Positions 54,901-64,000 of a stretch of DNA of 64,000 nt are shown in pieces. The stretch is from Lichenostomus cassidix (taxonomy: Eukaryota; Chordata; Aves; Passeriformes; Meliphagidae): contig CM039196.1 of NCBI GenBank assembly GCA_008360975.2, positions 9,404,263-9,468,262 on the forward strand. The letters run 5' to 3'. Position 1 is the first letter of the stretch. The number at the start of each line of letters is the position of its first letter. The notes below the pieces were generated by a model. The model made no database searches, was not told where the DNA came from, and saw nothing but the letters and a program-made list of their open reading frames with translations. The position numbers and the translations under genes are program-made.

Positions 54901-57900
54901 TCAGTTCATCCAGTCTACAGCAAAGTCTCCCTTGTGCTATCTGAACCAAAAAATCCTGAAAACGTTTAAACAAAGGTTTTTTGGTCCTTGTATAAATGGA
55001 GCGTGAAGGAGAAGGGATCAGAATTAGCAAGGAGCTAGGTATCTACCCAGGGGAAAATTCCTTACCCGAGTTTTCCAGTAAGAGAATGAAGAAGAGCAAA
55101 GTCTACGAGTCATTAGGTCATCTCCCCTTCTCTGCAGCAGCTGCAAGGCAACCAAAACAGAGAGTCACTTGCAGACAAACCCCATTTATCTGAGCCGAAT
55201 TATATTAGAACAGAACAGCTACCAAACAGCGTTTATCACCCTCCCTTTGTTCTGCTGAGGGCACCCTCAATACCCAAGTGCCCTACAATGTAAGCCCATT
55301 TGCAGATATCTACAGGCTCAGCAAGGATTTAATTCACAGTACATGGTGCCACCCTGGCATGCTCAGGTTGTCTTGCTAAGTCTGTTACTTCTACCAGTTT
55401 CTTCAGGCAGGACACAGCCACGTTCCTTCCTCCTCAGTACACAAAGCTGCCATGCTCCTCCTCAGCCAAGACTGCCTTTCCCTTCACCAGGGAACACAGC
55501 CTGTTCCTCCACACCTGTAATTTCCCACAGGTTGGGGAGGTTGCAGATCCTTCTCACCATTTTCCCAAGGCACTCCTGATGATAATTCTTCCATTTCACC
55601 AGGTACTTCTGGAGCAGGTGCTGCTGGTGGTGCTGTGCTGCCCTGTGGTACTGAGCCCTCAGCATCAGAGACTCCCTTGTTAATTCCTTCCAGTGAAGAA
55701 ACAGGGTCTGTAAACGCACTGTTAGGGGAAGATAAATTAACTTGTGTACCAAAAAGAGACTATTAATCTCAGAGTATCAAGTGATCAGCTACTCTTCCAG
55801 TCTATTTCAGCAATACTTAACTTGGACAACACTCAGCACTGACAGTATTCAGTACAGAAAAACTCTGAAACACTTCATGTAACAGATAGGGAGCCATGAC
55901 TTACAAGTCTTCTCTGCTGCCACTGACATTCTTTAAAACCTTTAGGAAATCTTTTGCCCTCCATGCTTCAGAGTCATCGTGTAAGAATGTACCATGGTAC
56001 CATGAAAACGCTTACAGAGTTTGAGGGCCTTTCAGTATGAATTACTAGAGAAAGATTGAAGCAGTCATTGGCAAGACTACTTGCACTGCCCTCAAAACAG
56101 ATGTATGAGGTTCTCAAAATTAGTAATGGAAAATTCTTTTGAGGAAGAAAGTATCACCATTCCTTATATAGTACGAGGAACGAACAGAGAAGCCAAAGTC
56201 CCCATTCGCTCTCCATTCTGTGGGGACATCCTTTGTGAGCCAACACACCATCCAGTCACTTCAGCTGTACAGATGACACAAGATACTGCTCATGGCTCAT
56301 ACACAGACAGTGAGGTCTTTTGAGAGTTCAACATCTATACTAGCTCACCTACATCCAAATGTTTTCTGGCCTCCATCACAGCTGTCACCTTCAGCTGGCG
56401 GCGACACACTCGTAGCCAGGCAGCGTCTCTCCACTGCACCAACACCTAAAGATACAATGCAAATGGCAGATGGGACACAGACTGGCACTGCAATGCAAGG
56501 GGACACAATATACTCCTCCCATCACTGGTAACAAAACTATTTCCACCTCATTTTTCACACAAGACTCAGCAAGACAGTAAGAATTTCTGATGAATTAAAT
56601 ACAGAAGTATTTCAGAGGGTCCCCTTGGCATTTTTCAAGGCATTCTTCTTTTCCATTCATCCCCTCTCTGCCTTACCTCACAAATATTACTATGGTATAT
56701 CATACTACTGGTTTTCCCTTCCTTCTAAGAAATGAAGAGAAAGAAGAGGGAAAAGCCATGAGCTCACTCAAGTTTCAGAGACACTTGTAAAAACAAAATG
56801 AGACTCACACTTTCAGACCTTTCTTAACAGTGGCTCTTTGATTAAGTTTTTGGTCCTTCTAATTACTTTACGTGACCCTGTCTGAACCAGCACCTGTACT
56901 GAGACCTTGGCACCTGCTGTAGAGACCTTACCTTTGACAGGATGGCTCTCCTGTAGTGTTCATCTGCCCAAGTAGTTGCCCTAGATTCATGTATAAGAGC
57001 AAGGGCATTTTCTCTCCACGTACACACCACCTGTCTGAAGGCAAAAATAAACACAAAATTTAAAAACAAACCCATTAAGAATGATTCTCACTTGTTCATT
57101 TGGCACCTTCCTACTCACAAGGGAACCAAAACCAGCTGCATCTATAAACTCAGTCATGCAAATCAACTTCTGCCCTTCAGGTCTCTGCTGCAGAGAAGGC
57201 AGTGCAAAACAGAACACTGAAATCCAGCAGCATCAGCTGAGCCAGTCAGACTCTGCAAGTGACTCAAGCTGTATAGCATTAGAACAAATAAGGTAATTAA
57301 AACTAAAGTAACTGCAATTGATGCAATGGGATAATATCTTTAATAACTCTCCTCACTGTAATGTAAGAGAGCCTCCCCATCTTTCAGGCTGCTTCAATAC
57401 CGTAACAGACAGGGAATGATGCAGTTTGGTATCTGATGACTCTCATAGGACTACAAAAAATTTCCAAGCAAAACAGATAGCAAACAGGAAGAGGTTTTTT
57501 TTAACTAAATGATCTGCATGCAAAGAAACAGCAATGCATGGCATAGGCAACTCCCAGCACTAAACATTCAAAAAGTTACATGAGTGGCAATGAAAGAAAA
57601 TAATTAATTTGACTGCAGTGCAGTCACTTCTCTCACACTGCCTAGAAAAAGGCTCACCGCAGCAGCAGTCGAGTGTGCTGTTTCTCCTTTTCAGCTACTT
57701 GATACATAACGCACTGTACATTTTGTTGGTAAATCTGGAAAAAAAATTGTATTGAGAGATAAATTTACCTCAACTGTTAACACCTGTGAGGAGAGGAAAC
57801 ATCTAAAAACTCTTAGTAGCAGCTCATGACAGTAGCAGTGACAGTAGAGTACCGAGGGAAAAAATACTTCCACAACCAAATGCTGAAATCAAATGCTGCT

Positions 57901-60900
57901 TTTCTGTCACAAGCAGTCATTATGCAACAGTTAATGCTAGCTATAATAGACCATTCACCAAAGCCACAAGAATACCTTGGTTCTGTTCCAAAAAGCAATG
58001 CAAGAGCTTACACAGCCCTGCATACAAGAGCCTCCATTCCACCTTGCACACATGGTGTGTTTGTGCCTGGAGTGAAGCAGTGTGGCACAGCTCTTCAACT
58101 CCCACTAAAACACTGAAGCACATGCAGGCAAATACCTCAAAGAAAAGGCTGCTCCAGCCTACCTTCCAAGCTGCCAAGGTCTTGCCCAGCAACACGTGTC
58201 GATAGTGCAGATCTGCTTGCACCAACTTCTTCCATTTCTCACGCTTGTGTCCCACATACTACAAGGAAGAAGTGGAAAAAACCCAAGAGATATATACACA
58301 TGAAGGAGGGAAACCAGGCAATGGCAGAGAGAAGAGGGAAAAGGACCATTCTCAGTCTCTGGGGAAACATCAATCCTTCATCTTGCTGTAACAGGTTTCC
58401 ACACAAACTGGCACTGCACTCTATTTCCCCAAAAGGCATTACTGAGGTGCTTTTTTTCCTGCCCTTTGCAGAAATCCCCTGGAAGACTGATACAATCCAG
58501 GTTAACAGGTCTGCACCAACATAGCAGCTCCAACTATAAGATTTCTCATAGATTCTCAAGACATGCTGCAAGGCACATGTGGTACCTCATATGGTAAGGA
58601 AAAGGCCCAGCATAAAAGTACTCTGTGACAGCGTTTGCTACAACCTATACACAAATACAGGTCATACACAAAGGCCTGGCTGCAAATTTCTAACAAGTTT
58701 TGAGAAGGACACACCTAGTAATGGGTAGGGACAATTTCATCACACTAATTCTGGTCACATTCCCAGGTGCATCTAAACTACATTCCCATTCTTACCATAT
58801 CTAGATACATGAACAAAAATAACTCCCTCTCCCTACCTACACAGTTCCTGTTCCACCTACACTGAACTGGTTTTAACCACCTGAAAAGGGAGGAGAGCTT
58901 AGGAATGACTAGTGTTCCAAATAAAGAATTTAACTTTTGGCCATATGGGTACAAGCAATTCAAACATAACAGAAAGAATTCACGCTCTTCCCCATCTGTT
59001 ACTCTCTCACCTCCCTCCACTTGTTCCAAGTCTGCTGCAGACACTTCGAACAGTGAAATCCTAAGGCTTGTGTCTCCTTGAGCCTCCTATAAGAAAAATA
59101 ATTATTTCTACTACAATGCAATCGATGTTACTGAACCCTTTTAGCCCAGACTTGAGTCCACATTTGTTATTTTTAGTAAATTATTCACTGAAAGACAACC
59201 TAGTAGACTCCAAAGCACACAAAAAGAGTGAGCACCATTGTGAATTAAATGCTGTTTGTCCAAAGTAGGTTACCACAGGGCCAATCCAAATCATTCTCTG
59301 TTTGAAAAAAAATTCTTACTCTGTTTCTCTCGCCACAGTCTTTTGCTTCCACAGAGAGAAGGCCTTTAGCAGCAGCTGATTGCTGTAGTGATCTCCTGCA
59401 CGAACCAAGCCCTCCTGCTCTTCCAAACATGCAACTGTTCTTCTACGCCAGGAGCACCAGAAATGGTGCAAGAGCTGCCTTTCAAAATGAAGGACAGCCT
59501 AAAATGGACAGAAGGTGGCAATGAATTTATGACACAGGCCAGCTACAAACAACAAAAACCAACTCCTTAAAGATGACATGCACAGAACTGTCCAGTGTTT
59601 TTCTCAGGCTGAACAGCAATGGACACACCAAAGCCCCTTTGCTGTGAGGTTATGTAATGTGCTTTGCAGGCACCTGTGTGTGTGTGGATGGAGGAGCTGT
59701 TACCAGAAAACAGCAGGACAAAGTGAGGAGAAACACAAGCTGATAAATAGCACGTGAAGGACTCCTAAGAAGCTCCAAGTTCCAGAAACCACCCCTGTTG
59801 AATTTACAAGAACTGATAATCCCACAGCACCAAGGGTGAGCCATAACTGCACAAGGATACCCACATGCACATGCACTACTCTGTAAGAGACCACATAAAA
59901 GGCCACAGTGGCTGCTACATGTAAAGACTCCAGGACGATACACACATATATGTGTGTATATATATATGTGTGTCTCTATATATATACATACATATATTTG
60001 TGTGTGTATATATGTATATCCACACATGCACACACCCCTTAGAAAATGAAGGGTGCTGTAAGGAACTTTATGGACACCCACCTAGAAGCAGCTAATTTGC
60101 CAGTACAACCCTGCGCTTCTTAAATGGGCTGGGGTTGGCCCTTTACTACTTCAATTGTTTCAACGAAGTAACTATGAAACAGTGTGAGAGAGAGAGCACA
60201 CACATATTTACAGGGCGAGGGAATAAGTGGATGAACTATGTGATGTCTATTCTCCAATAATAACAGCTTGATTCCATTATTAACAAACTTCTCAACTTAA
60301 AAAAGGTGATCAGTAAATATTGGCTGCAATCTGTTTCCCCTGACTTGATCTCTTACCAGGGAAAAGGGAATTTACAACACCCAAGTCCATCTCATACTAG
60401 CTCATGTTCACAGACAGTGACTACAAAATCATCCCTTCTATTTCCTAAGGCAGGCCAGGTACAAGAGTTGCATTTACCCTCTTCTCTCGCATTCGATATT
60501 CTTGCAGCTTGCAGGCCTTCCGGAGCCACGTGTCAAATACCTGTCTCATCAACACCCTCCTGGAAAGCAAAGAGGGAGATTGTCAGCACAGGAGAGAATT
60601 CCTTCAGAAAACACACTGATTTTATGAATGTTAAATGACTAAATGAGCCTCAGAGCTACGCTTAACCAATCTCCCTCTTACATTCCACAGAGAAGCATGA
60701 GATGTAATTGTTCATTACTCACAGAAAATGTCAGAGCAATTGGCATCAGGATGATCATGCCCCCAAAGGTATTACCATACTTTAGAAGAGAACCAAAGGC
60801 GCACAAATCCCACATTTGTACAAGTTTTCATTAGTACCTGTAACGGGCACAAGCCACTGATGTTAAGGCCTGCTGCTGTTCTTCCTCCTTCTCTTCCAAA

Positions 60901-63743
60901 CGGGACTTCCAAAGGTTCCAGAACTTCTGCAGCACCTGAAATAAAACAAGAAAAGACACAAAACCCCCCCATAGACATAAAGTGAGTTGAAGAATGCAAA
61001 GGAAGAAATTGTTAAAGTCCTACTGAAACTGCATACTGCAATGGTTGCCTCTTGCACTGCTTCATATACCAAACTTTTATAACCTCCTACAAGTTTTTCT
61101 GGTAAGAGAAGAAATCCACCAAAAACAGAGGGAAACAAAAAAATAAGATAACATATCCAAAAGTGGTAATTGACTCATACAGGAGATTTTCTCTGGCTTA
61201 TTAGTATTTAAGAACCAAGCCATTGCTGTAGTAAAAAAGTACTCTGTAGGCGACAGTGGAAGTCAACAGGACAGCTCAAGACAAACTAATACAAGAATTA
61301 AAGTCAAACTCACTGTGACTTGATGCTGACGGGATGATAGATTTGCTCTCATTCGCTGAAGACGAGAGTCCAGGACATTCTGCCGAAGGCCCTTAAAGCC
61401 AAGTTTCTGTTACAACAAGAAATAAACACAACTCTCATTTGTAATCCAAATCAGGTAGTTTACAACTGGGCTATAATCCTGGAATCCCTTGATTGAGGGC
61501 AGAACATGGTAAATAGCATTACAAGAGCATCCTACTTCAAAAGAGCTCTTATGATCACTAATGTTTTCATTTCATGATGCAAATTGGTTTATTGGTATAC
61601 TTTTAATGATCAGTACTGATCCAACCTTGAAAATAATTCAGTCAAAAAAAAACTGGGGGCTTGCTTCTGCCCACCTTTCAGACTGCCTACAGGGATTTAT
61701 CTTATCTTAAAAAAAAAAATCCAAAAGCCCCAAAACACTCAACTACATGCATATGCAGTAAGTTATCTTTGGTATCATGTAAAAAGCAGCGTGCACACAT
61801 TATTGCATGCAGATGTTACTAAGAAGAAAAAATTATTCTTGTAGTAAAACAGCACAAGTGAAAAAAAATCAAGGGGAAAATGCAATCTCATGGTGGAATA
61901 GTCAGGGAGCAAGTAGCCCAACACCCTCAAGATTAACTTGCTACCTTGCCAGTTTCCCAAATGGACGAGTAAAGGTTCCGGAGAGCAGAACAGTTTCCCC
62001 ATTTGGATTCAACTGGTGGACTCCAGAATAGTTGAAATTTAGAAACCTGGTGCATCTCCCACTTAACACCCACACACCACTGTCAGTATTACAAGGATAC
62101 TCCACAGCTCCTTCCACCTGCCACATAACAGTGCTCTTACCAAGAGGTGATATTTGTAGTGCTTTTCAGCCAGCTCACACTGCTGAGCCTCTTCCATACA
62201 CAGCACAACATCTGTCACGGAGTTAAAGTATCTTTTACACAGAAACATCCATCCCAATATACATACAACCTTCTCCCACAGAGGGGCACTACATCTCCAT
62301 TTAAATTTGCTTCAATGTTTGAATTTCCAGCACTGTTATCTGCAGAAGTTTTGACTACAGTCAAACTTTTAGATTTTGCTGGCTTATCACAATAGGTTTA
62401 TGATTCACACTTAAGTAACAACCATAAATTATCTTCTGCAGGCTCCTAGCTCATATACTGTAATTACAACAGTTTAATCAATTATTAGTATGGCATTACA
62501 CAGACCTATCTAATGACAACATGTTTGCTGTCACTCATGCTACTGCACAACATTCCTGCTTATTAATTGGATCCTTCCCTGTGGGAATGCTTCTAACATG
62601 TCTGTGCTAAGGACTAAACACAGATTGGATACAATGCTTCCACTGTACAAAGACTCTCCACAGGGCAATCCTTGCTGCTTGTTTTTCCAGGTCCCTTTGG
62701 TGAGCATGCATTCTTCTCCTGCACTCCCATGACAGCCGCCAATCAGAGAAGCACCTCTGGAGTGTCCTGCTTCGATGAAACTCTTGGGCCAGTTCTAGAA
62801 GACAAACACAAATCACTCATGGCTTGCTCTGTCCTAGGCTTATTTGTATCAGAGGAGATCATGGCATCTAAGCCACCGGTTCAGAAGTGGCATGAGCTCT
62901 AATGCTGAAAAATTGTGACAAGAATTCACAATAACACTGAGCTACAGATCATATTCTTCCTATTGATCACAAAGGCAGTTTTAAAGTAGTAACCTACTGT
63001 ACTGACTTAAGGTAGAAGTCTTAACTACTTAAGGGCAGTTAAGACACTGTATTACTTGTTCAGCATACTCAAGCTTGCTTCCATTTCAGCATATTCCTAC
63101 TACTAGTTCCTAGATATCCAAGCTAGATTCTTTTCCACTGCCACCAGTCAAAAGGCAATTCTTACAAACATATGAACTCATTCCAGTGATTTCAAGGGAA
63201 GAAAAAGAACTGGTGTAATAATCTTTACCATCCTATAGGAGTTGTCTTTTGATTGATTATCAAGAAAATCCACAGCCTGACTGATCAAAGTCTTGAATAC
63301 ATCCTTCTCATAGATATCTCAGTCAAAATATAATAGACAATTTGCAAGTTTTCATCAAGGCAACTGTAAAGCACATTTTTAAAAATCACATGGAAGGCAG
63401 GTGATCTTCCTGACAGTTCAGCATATGAGCAGAGCTAACCAGGTGTGTCACAGTGTACAACCCAAGTTGCATCTCATCATCTGGTGGCAGAGACATCACA
63501 GTGTCTCCTAGAACAGAAAAAAACATCACCATGCCCTAAGCAAAGGGGCTAACCCTGTTCTGTCCTAACTCACCACTTTCACTCACCATTCTGGCGTTTC
63601 TTTACTCTGTGGAGGTTCAAGAATCCCAGCCATGCTCTCATGTATCTCCTCAATTCCCAGTGCTGATGATGAGTTACTGCTCTGGTCTCCTTCTGCTTCT
63701 CATCCTGGTTGTATAAATACAGCTCTCGCCACTGTAACCAAGC
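48963..63743 (-). CDS. SFI1: SFI1, centrin-binding centriole/spindle protein (C-terminal 916 residues; 5' part beyond window)
   Basis: Twenty-three exons in minus order: 63743-63587, 62794-62633, 62211-62141, 61406-61314, 60935-60838, 60559-60478, 59498-59320, 59086-59011, 58258-58163, 57734-57658, 57034-56932, 56445-56349, 55718-55558, 55140-55066, 54779-54705, 54337-54161, 53332-53199, 52286-52191, 52008-51744, 51399-51252, 50495-50372, 49686-49584, 49064-48963 (TAA at 48963-48965). All donors and acceptors fit and every phase is consistent. The first 16 exons encode SFI1-type repeats with Leu-rich helices ending in a Trp, e.g. VLVQWRDAAWLRV, QTLFLHWKEL, ALWHWSLSVQRK, VFDAWLRLAK. A Pro/Ser-rich low-complexity region follows (~52-53.3 kb). 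Then comes a coiled-coil tail with RHIQQQMQYYYSRKQELK, ending LRDIQLALDL. Family knowledge: the repeats form a long helix decorated by centrins at centrosomes; human SFI1 has about 1240 residues, so roughly three quarters is present. Confidence 0.95.
55066..55140 (-). other. SFI1: SFI1 single-repeat exon (75 nt)
   Basis: Exactly 25 codons in phase 0, encoding one Trp-centred repeat ending SFSYWKTR. With the neighbouring 75-nt phase-0 exon at 54705-54779 (ALWHWSLSVQRK) it shows repeat units that coincide with exons. Confidence 0.8.
59940..60032. repeat. (TG/TA)n compound microsatellite
   Basis: Interspersed TATATA and GTGTGT blocks with a few TC and CA interruptions, in the SFI1 intron between exons 60559-60478 and 59498-59320. 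It is probably length-polymorphic. Confidence 0.85.
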
Positions 63744-64000
63744 CTGAAGGAATAATTGAGAAGCAAGGGCAGTAAGGGGAAAAACCACACAAGATTAGGG
63801 AAATAGAACAAAGAGAAGGAGAGGAAGAATACCCAGGCAATAGGAAATTCTGTTTAAGTTCTGAAAGCCATAAGCAATTAGGTTCCACCCCTGAAGAGGG
63901 GAAACAAATCCAACAAAACCTAAAAACGCCAAAGGAATGTCAGCATAGGAAAGGCTGAAGATAAAGAAGGTCAAAATCAAACTTCTTTACATTTTTAATA
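63744..64000 (-). other. SFI1 intron at the right edge
   Basis: Sequence 5' (minus strand) of the acceptor at about 63744. No further SFI1 exon was recognised before the window ends. Confidence 0.7.

Noticed and set aside
63440..63507. Candidate extra SFI1 exon (acceptor CTGTTCTAG, weak donor GTTAGC)
   Set aside because: Its 68 nt would break the frame between exons 63743-63587 and 62794-62633, which join perfectly without it.

Overview
The window is vertebrate nuclear DNA: large intron-bearing genes with GT-AG introns, CpG-island promoters and AATAAA signals. The coding exons align in my memory with amniote proteins. The compact introns, the low density of recognisable interspersed repeats and the gene order suggest a bird, or at least a sauropsid. 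The species cannot be read from the sequence.

Layout, left to right. (1) 1-11.5 kb, plus strand: the 3' part of PRR14L. It has the end of the giant exon, four short exons, the last exon carrying the end of the Tantalus-type domain, and a 3' UTR of about 3.3 kb. (2) 12.5-22.7 kb, minus strand: a complete 17-coding-exon gene for a 739-residue secreted transferrin-superfamily protein. All phases were followed by hand. Only the aspartate iron ligand survives in each lobe; both tyrosines, the histidine and the anion-binding arginine are replaced in both lobes. This is the most interesting object here. (3) 24.7-46.2 kb (3' UTR to 46.7 or 48.7 kb), plus strand: PISD, phosphatidylserine decarboxylase. 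It has two alternative N-termini. One is a mitochondrial form starting in a CpG island at 24.75 kb. The other matches the human lipid-droplet isoform and starts at 40.03 kb, downstream of a second, intragenic CpG island at 35.3-36.8 kb. (4) 48.4-64 kb, minus strand: the C-terminal 916 residues (23 exons) of SFI1, the centrin-binding centriole protein. It is transcribed towards PISD and continues beyond the right edge.

The order PRR14L-PISD-SFI1 with PISD and SFI1 tail to tail is the conserved order of human chromosome 22q12. The extra element is the transferrin-like gene on the opposite strand between PRR14L and PISD, which I do not know from that position in mammals. The genes are not functionally coupled as in an operon: PRR14L is a nuclear/mitotic protein, PISD makes phosphatidylethanolamine, SFI1 builds centriole scaffolds, and the transferrin-like product should be secreted.

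Minor content: a solo-LTR-like insertion in a small intron of the transferrin-like gene, a (TG/TA)n microsatellite in an SFI1 intron, poly-T runs, and two perfect short inverted repeats in PISD introns. No CRISPR array, tRNA or rRNA gene was seen.
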